Positions 55,569 through 63,107 of a stretch of 64,000 nucleotides of DNA are shown in pieces. Below the pieces are notes generated by a model. It saw only the letters and a program-made list of their open reading frames with translations. It had not been told where the DNA came from and did no database searches. Both the position numbers and the translations under genes were made by a program. Each line of letters opens with the position of its first letter. The first letter of the stretch is position 1. The stretch spans positions 6,365,334 to 6,429,333 of the forward strand of contig JAJEKV010000070.1 of the NCBI GenBank assembly GCA_021234155.1. The letters are read 5' to 3'. Source of the stretch: Isoetes taiwanensis (lineage: Eukaryota; Streptophyta; Lycopodiopsida; Isoetales; Isoetaceae).

Positions 55569-55867
55569 CGCCCCCAAAAAAAACGCTAGAACCCTCTGTA
55601 ACCCCACAACCGCTGTGGTTTACGCTTTAGGCCCTCCTTGTCGTGATTTGGCTGGACCTGCCGTGGACTTGACGCGGAGTGGAGGTGCTGACGCCAGAGC
55701 ACCTAACCCTGGGGTAAAATCCCCAAGCTGCTTGCCCCACTTCCCTCTCTAAGGCCTTGGGACTGACGGGTAATCTCCCTCTCCTGAATCGCATTTGGTC
55801 AGCTTAATGGACTCTAACGCCGACGCGTCTCTAGGACCAAGTTCTCATGGGCCGTGAAGACTGCAAC
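55569..55867 (+). repeat. First short unit, 299 bp
   Basis: Begins at cgcccccaaaaaaaacgc, keeps the 'ctgtggtttacgct' module, the 'gagtggaggtgctgacgcc' box and 'gaccaagttctcatggg', and ends at 'cgtgaagac'. It then jumps again to cgcccccaaaac at 55,868. It therefore equals one contiguous ~290-bp slice of the normal monomer, repeated in tandem. Confidence 0.9.
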
Positions 55868-56029
55868 CGCCCCCAAAACAAAAACCTTCTAGAATCCGCA
55901 AGCTGTGGCTTGTACTTCTGAGGCCCCTCTCCTCTGTCGATTTGGCCTGACCTTGGCGCTGCCTCTTGACATGGGAGGGGGTGTTGATGAGGCCGGGTCC
56001 CTAAAATCCCTAAGTTGCTTCTGCCCCAA
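55868..56029 (+). repeat. Second short unit, truncated
   Basis: Starts at cgcccccaaaacaaaaacc, again with 'ttctagaa' and 'gctgtggctt', and continues to 'cttctgccccaat', where satellite similarity stops abruptly. Confidence 0.88.
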
Positions 56030-56357
56030 TCTCATTACAAGTTAATTATGCCATCCATGTCACCAGCTTTAGGAGCAACCGCTGAACAAGGGCATTCTCT
56101 ATCCATATGCCTTGATATCATCAAAACACAACCAGCATCACAAGCAACCAAATCTTAACCCCCAAACCCAAGACTAGTCTTTTTGCTTCTTCTCAGAATC
56201 ATTTATCTTCATTCTAGTAGCGATGCTTTTCTCAGAATCATTTATCTTCATTCTAATAGTTATGATGCTTATATTCTTAATGCAATCTTAGACCAAGTAT
56301 AACGCCCAAATGCAGCCAAGGTCAACTCAAGTACAATCTATCCCACAAACCCATTCC
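56030..56357. other. Non-satellite island inside the array edge
   Basis: About 330 bp of AT-rich sequence with no similarity to the monomer and no gene I can recognise. Satellite sequence lies on both sides. The array breaks at phase 'cttgccccaat' and resumes at phase 'ctaaccctttgacc', so about 600 bp of monomer are replaced. I found no clear terminal repeats or target-site duplication that would identify it as a transposon. Confidence 0.8.
56189..56272 (+). repeat. 39-bp direct duplication in the island
   Basis: tctcagaatcatttatcttc followed by 'attcta' occurs at 56,191 and again at 56,230. The second copy diverges at 'ataGTTATgatgctt' versus 'gtagCgatgctt'. It is a simple two-copy tandem repeat. 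Confidence 0.9.
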
Positions 56358-56933
56358 TTGACCTAGCTAACCCTTTAATCTAGACCTCTTCCAAAATTTA
56401 AAGTTGGGTCGTGTGCTAGAGAGATGGATTAGGAATCCAAATTGCAAAAATCGAATTTATTTTCTTACAATGCATTAATTAAGTAATTTATGAATGTCTT
56501 GCCACCGCAGTGCTTCCGACTTCTACTTGCTACATCGAGGAGTGATGCCTAACTCGGCCCGCTGCCTCTTGTTCGTATTCTCTACCGGCAGCTCTCGCTA
56601 GGTCCTGCGCAAATGTAATCAAGTCTCGCCCCAAAACGCTAAACCCTTCTAGAACCCTCGGGCAACCTGGCTGTGGTTTACGCTTCGAGGCTCTCCTGTC
56701 GATTCGGCCGACCTTGCGCCGTGACTTGACGCGGAGTGGGGGTAGTGTTGACGCCGTGAGAGGAGACCCTAAATCCCCCTAAGTCGCTGCCCCTGAATTT
56801 CCTCTCTCCCAAGGCCCCCGGGGACTCCGACGGCCATCTCGCCCGGAACCACGCATTCGCCTCTCAAGAATGGACTCGTGGACGCCGACATTGCCCCGGG
56901 GACCAATTTCCCCGCCGTAAGACCACCTACGCT
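56358..56933 (+). repeat. Terminal partial monomer (final array copy)
   Basis: Resumes at 'cttgacctagctaacccttt', passes the full AT-rich box (aattaagtaattt type) and the anchor at 56,490, keeps the XbaI site and downstream landmarks, and ends at 'ccgtaagaccacc'. Beyond that the sequence is unrelated. The end point is the same phase at which the two short-unit junctions occurred. Confidence 0.88.
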
Positions 56934-57084
56934 CACCCAACCAAGAATGAGTTTTTGAACGCCGCCATGACGACATTTTGTTATAGCGACGCTGCTTAAA
57001 CTATTTTTATTTTTGTCAGGTACATGTTTGATATCGTTGCTGCCGAGCCTAGACAATGCTTTCTGAGCCTAAGAGGCTTGTTTG

Positions 57085-57143
57085 AACCTAGGTGGCATGT
57101 TCAATCTCTATAAATGCAACGCCTTACATGTCACCTAGGCTCC
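57085..57143. repeat. Imperfect inverted repeat around a TATAAAT
   Basis: gaacctaggtggcatgt (57,085-57,101) faces acatgtcacctaggctc (57,127-57,143). The arms are complementary except for two positions and enclose a ~25-bp spacer containing 'ctataaatg'. Further direct copies of the arm motif lie at 57,045 and 57,065. It could be a cruciform, a small transposon end or chance amplification of a short motif. Confidence 0.7.
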
Positions 57144-57505
57144 TCATGCTTCACTTAAGTGTATTTGGACTTGTCTTCTACCCTACAAAGGCCTCATCAT
57201 TATTACATTGCTTGAAAGTAGAGCAAAGGATTCACAAATATAAAAGCTAGTGGATAGCATCAAATTAAGCAATGATCGTGTTAACTTGGTGGTGGTAATC
57301 GGGTTTAAGGTTAGAGAAAATCGGCAATTCAAGATACCATTGAAGACTCTTTGACGAAGTTGAAATCCAAATCCTTACCAAAGATTTGAGCAAGCTTGTG
57401 CAAATCGCTTGTTGGCCTCCTTATGTCATTGTGGCAACATGTCATTGTACGCCATGTGTTGTATTTTTTTCTACTTTTATGTGGTATATATTTGATCTTC
57501 TATTG

Positions 57506-57577
57506 GAGCCTAGGTGGGTATGTTCTAGTCTAGGAGGTAATGTTTGAGCCTATGTGGCTTCTTTGAGCCTATGTTCC
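57506..57577 (+). repeat. Cluster of 'gagcctaggtgg' motifs
   Basis: Near-copies at 57,506 (gagcctaggtgggtatgtt), 57,527 (tagtctaggaggtaatgtt), 57,546 (gagcctatgtggctt) and 57,565 (gagcctatgttcc). They belong with the copies at 57,045-57,143, about 400 bp upstream. Confidence 0.7.
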
Positions 57578-57613
57578 ACCTGCTCTTATTCTTCCTCGGG
57601 ATATATGTATACC

Positions 57614-57648
57614 AAAAAGGGGGGGGAGGGGGAGGGGAGAAAAAAGAA
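57614..57648 (+). other. 35-nt polypurine tract
   Basis: An uninterrupted purine run: five A, eight G, A, five G, A, four G, then AG and an A-rich tail ending in GAA. It could form a triplex or G-quadruplex, or be the polypurine tract next to a lost LTR. I see no matching LTR pair, primer-binding site or integrase sequence nearby, so the last reading is speculative. Confidence 0.8.
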
Positions 57649-59781
57649 TTGAATTAACGGGTTTTATTGCGCCACCACATCAATAGACATAGCCTATGAG
57701 AAGGATTGCACCGAGGATGTGCATAATATTTGGACATATAAAATTTAATGATCGCCTCTAGGGTGCTAACTAGAGTCGCCATTGTTAGGCATTGCCACAT
57801 TTGTATTAAAATGCCCCAAGTACATCCGTATTTCGTGGAATTGCTCTCGTGTAAGATGTCGCATGAGAGCTCAGTGGTCCAACCTCTTGATGCTCGCTTT
57901 TCCTGGGTGAGTTTGAATGCTCTTTGATCTCGTAGGGTTTTCGACGTTATTGACTCTCTAGCACAACACCTTTTGAATATTACGCCACCTCTAAAGAGAT
58001 AGTTTGTATGATAAAACCACCATGTTGGGTCTTGGTTTATCGTAAAGAAAAAATCTGGTCAACTAGCCGGACGCGGAGGATTGATATTGATGGTCTAAAT
58101 TTTGAAGTGGATATGTGTATGTGTGTACCGCTCACGCTTGTTCCGAAGGACAAGCGCCTCACCAATACTGTGGTACATCCGTTGTGAGTTTACAAACAAA
58201 AGCCACTTTTGTTCTATCATACTTCATCATCAGAAATCGCCCCTTAATTGAAGGTCAAACTAATCGACATCTAATATGAAGGTCTTAAAATTGCCACCAA
58301 CATCCACCTCCATTATCTTATATTATAAATGTTGAGTACCGTGAAGTATGTGAGGTGTAATCGAGCCCTAAATCCCACTTCCATCTAAATTATTTTGCCT
58401 AAAACGTCCATGATAGATGTTTTTGCTATGTTCTTTAGGGTTTCTTTAGCTCACTTTCGCTTGTTGCTAAGCTTCAAGCCTCCAGCTTGGTCCGATTTGG
58501 TCTTGAGGTCGTGGTTTTGTGCGTAGGTGGCTTTGCAAAATTGTCCATTTTGGTAGAAACCTACCGGCGGCAAATAGTAAAGATCTACTGGATAATGAAA
58601 GCCGAATTGTTACAAAAGAAATGGTGATGTCGTAGATTTGCCTCGCCGTAAGACTTCAAGGATCTTAAACTTATCTCGATCCGATAACCGCCTGAGAAAG
58701 GTACACCTATACTAAAAATTTTCCTAAAGATGCCTTAATCTTGGCAGATAATTGCTTGAGGAAGAAGTGTAACCTGGAGCGTACAAATGTAATAGAAGAT
58801 TTTCGTGCCGATTTAGAGCTATCAAGGCCGTGGATTCGAAAGCAAAGGTGCGCCTCAAATGTAAGTACAACCCCGCTTTGATATCGATCCTGTAAAGGCT
58901 TCTCCGCCCTCGGCGCCGTGATCCATCAAGATCTGATTCCTACGGAATCGGCCAGCTCCCATCTTTTGCCACACTCACATTCCAACTGGCTTGAAATTCC
59001 CTCACGAAATGCCCTCTGTTGCAACGCTAACTAGGGTTTCCATTTCCGAAAGCAAATTCTCTTCTTGCAATTGGCCCTCAAGTAAGTAAGCCTTACATAC
59101 ATAGCCAGAGAAATGCTTATGTTTATGCACAAATTCTAGATGGATTTTCACACGCCAGATTTCGTAATATTTTTCAAAGCTATCACAGCAGTATTATCCA
59201 GAGTCATTGTCACAAGCCATCCAGATAATAACACATACTCATGCTTCCAAGATTTAAGATTACTTGCCAAATGAGGAAATGGGAGTAACTTTACATACCT
59301 GCTTTGCACTAGCAAGGGTTTCTATGCAATCTTATGCAGCGCCTTTGACAAAGATAATCTATTTCCCATCAAGAACTCATTAGTCCAATGTAAAGATGTT
59401 GTTTATATTTTGCAGTATAGCTTGCCATGGGATGCCATCAGAAGATTTCTGGGATCATAAGGTGGAAAGGTAGATAAAGATTGAATGCAGACGCAGTGAT
59501 AAAGGGTATGAGAGCACAGTTTTGAAGTGACCTAGAAGATATGCCATGATCCTTGTGGATGGGACTTGAAGGACTTAATCAGAGAACAACCGCAGTTGGA
59601 TTGCCACCACTAGGAAAAAGTATCACCAAAGTTATGATCAGAATCATCATTCTTCTACTTTGAGTGCTTCACCAAAGGAAAGCAAGTTAAAGAAGAATTA
59701 AGCCACTGCGATGATCAAGCAGTATTAATCGCTGTGGATGAATGATCCATTCGTTTCCGAGGCCTATGGCTCGTATAGCTC
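57649..59781. other. Low-copy flank, no gene recognised
   Basis: No ORF of useful length. 'aactagggtttccatttcc' near 59,029 resembles a plant 5' leader, and ctttacatacct (minus strand AG|GTATGTAA, 59,291-59,300) resembles a plant splice donor. The minus strand between 59,440 and 59,690 has patches open for 40-45 codons that are broken by stops and resemble no family I can name. It may be the remains of a gene, but this is not supported well enough to call one. Confidence 0.5.
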
Positions 59782-59997
59782 ATGGTTAGGAAAAGGCTAC
59801 TTACCATGCCGCATGAAATCCAGCGTAAGCTCCATCACACTCACCCCGTTTTTGGTCCACCAAGAAAACACGCTTTGGTAGGGTCTACATGTCCTTGCCA
59901 AAAGAATCCTACATGTGGATTTGTGGAGATATGGTTTTATCTCGACAATGGTGTGTACTTTTTTCGCTGGACTAAAACATCCACTCATGCTTTGTAG
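59782..59997 (+). pseudogene. 71-codon ORF with weak GRF-type zinc-finger resemblance
   Basis: This is the only short ORF in the flank with a hint of a fold. Its second half contains C-P-C-Q, then K-N-P, then W-F-Y, and finally V-Y-F-F-R-W. Known GRF zinc fingers have a C-x-C pair, an N-P-G-R-x-F-Y core and a closing C-x-F-F-x-W. Here the central G-R and the third and fourth metal-binding cysteines are not in place, so at best it is a decayed fragment. Such domains occur in plant transposon and host proteins. There is no upstream coding exon, no recognisable promoter and no neighbouring gene. A chance ORF is at least as likely. Confidence 0.18.
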
Positions 59998-60043
59998 TTT
60001 CTTCTATTGTGACATGTCGCTTTTATAATACAATTCCATCAGA

Positions 60044-60500
60044 GGGAAAGAATACTTGAATTTCTACATGCTCCACAATTCCCATCAAGCCACATGCCTT
60101 ATAGATGTAGGAAAGAATATTTGATTTCTACATGTCCCCAAGGTCATTCCCACATGCCTTGCTATAGTAGGACAGTACTTTTATTTGCTAAGGCATTGTA
60201 GGAAAGAATACATGAATTACTTACATGTGTAATACTTCTATTGTCACATGTCTTTTTAAAGGTAGGAAAAGAATGTTTCATCTCTTCTACGTTTTATGCT
60301 TCCATGTCATGTCTTATAGTAGTAGGACAGAGTACTTTATTTGCTAAGGCATTGTAGAAAGAATATATGAATTACTTACATGTGTAACACTTCTATTGTC
60401 ACATGTCTTTATAGAAGTAGGGAAAGAATACTGATTCTCTTACATGTCCTATCCTTCCATATCAATGGTCTTTATAGTGGTAGGACGTAGTATTTGCGCA
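60044..60500 (+). repeat. 62-bp minisatellite in 155-bp higher-order units
   Basis: The motif 'taggaaagaatac' or a variant begins at 60,044, 60,108, 60,168, 60,199, 60,262, 60,323, 60,355, 60,418 and 60,481. Spacings are 64, 60, 31, 63, 61, 32, 63 and 63. Two ~62-bp units plus one ~31-bp half unit (taggacagtactttatttgc type) make a 155-bp block. The half unit at 60,167 recurs at 60,322 with few changes. 'cttctattgt.acatgtc' at 60,001 is probably an earlier decayed copy. AT-rich and non-coding. Confidence 0.9.
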
Positions 60501-60559
60501 TGTGCACGATTTGTCAGACGCGGCACGCATCACGTCCTTACCAGTATTCCCAAAAGATG

Positions 60560-61060
60560 CTACTTCAACTACTTCAATACTTAGCACCTATTTTGGCATA
60601 ACAAAACCATCAAGAATTTGATTTGTATTCCCTTGAGGGAGTGCAGGACCACGTGCAAATAAATCCCCAAGCATTAATGTCATAGGACTTATTTGAAAAT
60701 CCTAAATAAATGACCCAACATTTTGGATATTGTTAGAGAAAAGACCATTAAACCACTTCTACATTTTTGCATAACAAACCATTAAGAATTGTGAGATGTA
60801 TTTTTTATGGAGGATAGGACCATTGCAACAAATCCCCAAGCATTAAATGGCAAGACCATGTACATCCTAACATTATTTTCCATTGATATCAAGTAGTGGA
60901 AATACCATGTCCGCTCATCTTAATTAGACCATTAAGAATTTGATGTAATTGCTTATGGGGAATAGGACCATTTTTGCAATATCCCAACATTATCTCCCCA
61001 TTTGACATCATTAGTGGAACACCATTAAACCATGCCTACATCTAGTTGGTACTAAGGTTC
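60560..61060 (+). repeat. Diverged tandem repeat, ~150-170-bp period
   Basis: 'accatcaagaatttgat' at 60,607, 'accattaagaattgtgag' at 60,778 and 'accattaagaatttgatg' at 60,928 give spacings of 171 and 150 bp. Each is followed at similar distance by 'aggacca' and 'aatccccaagcatta' or 'caatatcccaacatta'. 'accattaaaccatgcctaca' at 61,020 matches the block at 60,744. About three decayed copies, non-coding. Confidence 0.82.
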
Positions 61061-61200
61061 GCCATAGACAATCCAATAGCTATCCACGCCATCCAATGGT
61101 TTTAATTGTATGTACTTATCTTATCCAATGGTTCTTTCTAAGAATGCAATGGTTCTTTTGAAAACAAGAACTTATCAGACTAGACGACGCAGGTACCTAA
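61061..61200. other. Spacer between repeat families
   Basis: It holds three short 'caatggtt' echoes (near 61,095, 61,127 and 61,148) and otherwise nothing recognisable. Confidence 0.6.
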
Positions 61201-62298
61201 GAACATATCAAACTGCTAGGGCAAGTTCCGCAATGACCGTAGAAACCCAAGTGTTTTGTTGTTCGGGCAAAGACAAAGGCTCCTAATGGGAGATTTGACT
61301 CTCGCCATGTTGTCCAAACAACGGTAAATTACCCTAGGGACCAAGAAGCACGGCTGCAGCAAAACACAAACCTCTACATGGCAAGATTTCAGACCTCCAA
61401 GGCCACCACTACTTAACGGTTGGGTATGAGCTATTTTGGCGCCTCAAGCATGGGTGGTCTTCCACCTAAACTTGGTCTCCCTGCAGGTGGCAATGCTCAT
61501 GTTCTCGAGTCCGCTGGCGTAGCCGACACAGCTCCAGGTGGGAGAGTTGCTCGCTCGCGGGCCAGGATTAGGGCTCCAACCGCTTCCTCGAAGGCTTTAG
61601 GGCTCCGCCTTTTCACGCCACGCCTCCCACTACCTCCCAAGGCGACATTATGCAAGCTCCTGGTCCAATCTCAAGCTAGGGTAGTTGGTAACAAACGTGA
61701 AACCCCGGGCCCTTGCCAGCCAGGCTCACGCCATGGGAGGTCGGGCTTTGGTCCGCTGCACTTGGGACATGGTCGAGCAACAAGGCTTGAAAACACGCAG
61801 GCAAGAGAAAACCGCTGTAATGGGTTTGGATTTAATTCTCCTAGTTTTGCAATTAAAAGTCTAGAGCTGTTTTTAGGCAGTAGCAAAATTGTTTGGGATC
61901 ACTGCTGGCCAATAGATCAAACTCGTTATTTCGCTCATGGCTCTCCATGCATGTTTAGAAATGGTCCACCTAGTTAATAAAGAAGTTTTAATTGATGTTT
62001 TGAGCCCCAAAACGAAACCTCGTGTACTGCTAGGGTTATTGTAGGGTTTACTGCTATGGAGGTCGAAGCCTATTCGGGCCAGACTCAGATATGGTCGAAG
62101 TCATAGCTGGAAACAAGAAGCAATAGAAACTCACTTAAATGTGGGGTTTGGATTTACCGAGGCAAGCTTTTCCTACCGCTGTTCCTCCGAGGGCAATGCC
62201 AATGCCTCCCTTCCCAGCCCGCTTCCTATCCGGACTGAATTCTCCATTCAAGTAACTTGCTTCGAAAGCAGGTTCAAATAAATTCAAGACTACCCCGA
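61201..62298 (+). repeat. Second repeat family, long unit A (1,098 bp)
   Basis: Runs from 'gaacatatcaaac' to the same phase in the next unit. Shared landmarks with units B and C: 'gaaacccaagtgttttgt', 'aattaccctagggaccaag', 'acctctacatggcaag', 'atgagctattttggcgcc', 'cctaaacttggtctcc', 'cctcccactacct', and 'aaacgtgaaacc' followed by a cacttgggacatgg module. It has an internal near-duplication: 'aaacgtgaaacc' at 61,693 recurs as 'aaacgaaacc' at 62,011. Between them is a ~180-bp segment (aattaaaagtctagagctg to ggtccacctagtt) absent from unit B. The 185-codon ORF at 61,420-61,977 is not conserved in B or C. Confidence 0.88.
61693..62010 (+). repeat. ~318-bp internal duplication in unit A
   Basis: This module begins 'aaacgtgaaacc', includes 'tggtccgctgcacttgggac', and is followed by a second start of the same module at 62,011, which then shows 'gggtttactgctatggagg'. 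The equivalent in unit C is 63,628-63,956 (329 bp). Its beginning corresponds in sequence to the start of the 299-bp short units at the main array's edge. Confidence 0.7.
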
Positions 62299-63107
62299 GA
62301 ACATATCAAACCAAGAAAGTGTCCCGCAAATGGTAATCGTGAAACCCAAGTGTTTTGTCGTCGCAGTACAAAGGTTCTATCGGAGATTTGATCAGCCATG
62401 TCGCTCTTAAACAACGAAATTACCCTAGAGACCAAGTTACGTCACTCATTTTTGCAGCAAAAGAAGCACGAACCTCTACATGGCAAAGATTCTCGGTGAC
62501 CTCCCCCAAGGCCAATCTACTACTTAACGGTTGACATGAGCTACTTTGGCGCTTTCCTCGAGCATGGGTGGCTCCTCTGCCCATCACCTAAACTTGGTCT
62601 CCGTGGTACGTCGGTATGTTTCGAAGTTCGCTATGCAGGCCGACCACGCCTGGGTGGGAGAGCTGTCCGCCCTCGGGTGGCCAAGGACCTTCTAGAGAGG
62701 ACCTGGCCGAATCGCCTCGAAGGTTTTAGGGTCTGCCTCAAGGCCAACGCCTCCCACTACCTCATGACATTGTGCAAGATCCCGGGTCCAATCTGATTCA
62801 GTATGGCCTCCAAAACGTGAAAACCTTGTGCGCTACAGGTTATTGTAGGGTTTACGCTTATGGAGTGTTGAGTTTTATCTCTTGCACTTGAGACATGGTT
62901 GAGAGCCGCAGCTTGAAAACAAGCAGCTGGGCTGTAAAACCTATTTAAATGGGGATTTGGATTTACCGAGGCGTGCTTTCCTACTCCTCCTGAGGGCAAA
63001 TGCCAATGCATGCCTTCCCGAGTCCGGCTTCTATCCTCACTCGCTGAATTCCTCCGGCCCAAGTAACTTGCTTCGAGTATATTCAAAAATTCAAGATCCG
63101 GCCCCGA
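62299..63107 (+). repeat. Second repeat family, short unit B (809 bp)
   Basis: Collinear with unit A but lacks the ~290-bp internal block, so the 'ccaaaacgtgaaaacc...gggtttacgct' module occurs only once (62,812-62,858). It ends with 'ttcaagatccggccccgag' before the next 'gaaatatgtcaaac'. Confidence 0.88.

Larger units (their letters stand above)
1..56029 (+). repeat. Tandem satellite array, ~1.09-kb monomer, about 51 copies
   Basis: Every monomer contains the anchor atgaatgtcttgcc or a close variant. Anchor starts: 821, 1895, 3012, 4106, 5164, 6303, 7400, 8473, 9599, 10691, 11783, 12852, 13916, 14965, 16027, 17106, 18197, 19303, 20337, 21431, 22516, 23600, 24693, 25797, 26908, 27983, 29058, 30160, 31259, 32314, 33392, 34490, 35560, 36617, 37678, 38776, 39858, 40937, 42034, 43123, 44229, 45279, 46377, 47475, 48567, 49675, 50803, 51874, 52989, 54068, 55132. 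Mean spacing is 1,086 bp (1,034-1,139). All copies point the same way and no unrelated insertion interrupts them before 56,030. The window opens inside a monomer, so the array continues to the left. Copies differ by many small indels and no reading frame survives from copy to copy, so this is non-coding. Centromeric, knob-like or subtelomeric heterochromatin is an inference from size and uniformity only. Confidence 0.97.
56934..57613. other. Right flank, no gene recognised
   Basis: AT-richer sequence with no ORF of note. It holds seven or so degenerate copies of a ~12-18-bp motif near gagcctaggtggcatgtt in two clusters (57,045-57,143 and 57,506-57,577), described separately. Otherwise nothing is recognisable. 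Confidence 0.7.

Noticed and set aside
1-56029. Hundreds of ORFs of 60-220 codons on both strands
   Set aside because: They recur at the same monomer phases but with different frames, starts and stops in each copy. Frameshifting indels are everywhere and no protein family is recognisable. They are by-products of GC-rich repeat sequence.
1-56029. CCCTAAA words in each monomer as telomeric repeat
   Set aside because: Only a single copy of the plant telomere word occurs per monomer, within 'gaccctaaaatcccc', and it is never in tandem. Chance match.
1-56029. CRISPR-like array
   Set aside because: The repeat is ~1.09 kb and the intervening sequence is itself repeated. There are no short repeats with unique spacers and no cas genes.
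1-56029. Ribosomal RNA cluster or its intergenic spacer
   Set aside because: No 18S, 5.8S, 25S or 5S sequence is present. A spacer origin cannot be excluded, but nothing in the window supports it.
1-56029. CENP-B box in the monomer
   Set aside because: The 'ttcgggcggacc' region resembles the first half only, and the required second half is missing.
56934-57660. LTR retrotransposon ending at the polypurine tract
   Set aside because: No second LTR, no TG...CA ends, no primer-binding site and no pol or gag similarity could be found.
61420-61977. 185-codon ORF in the second repeat family
   Set aside because: The corresponding parts of units B and C are frameshifted and interrupted, and the peptide resembles nothing I know.
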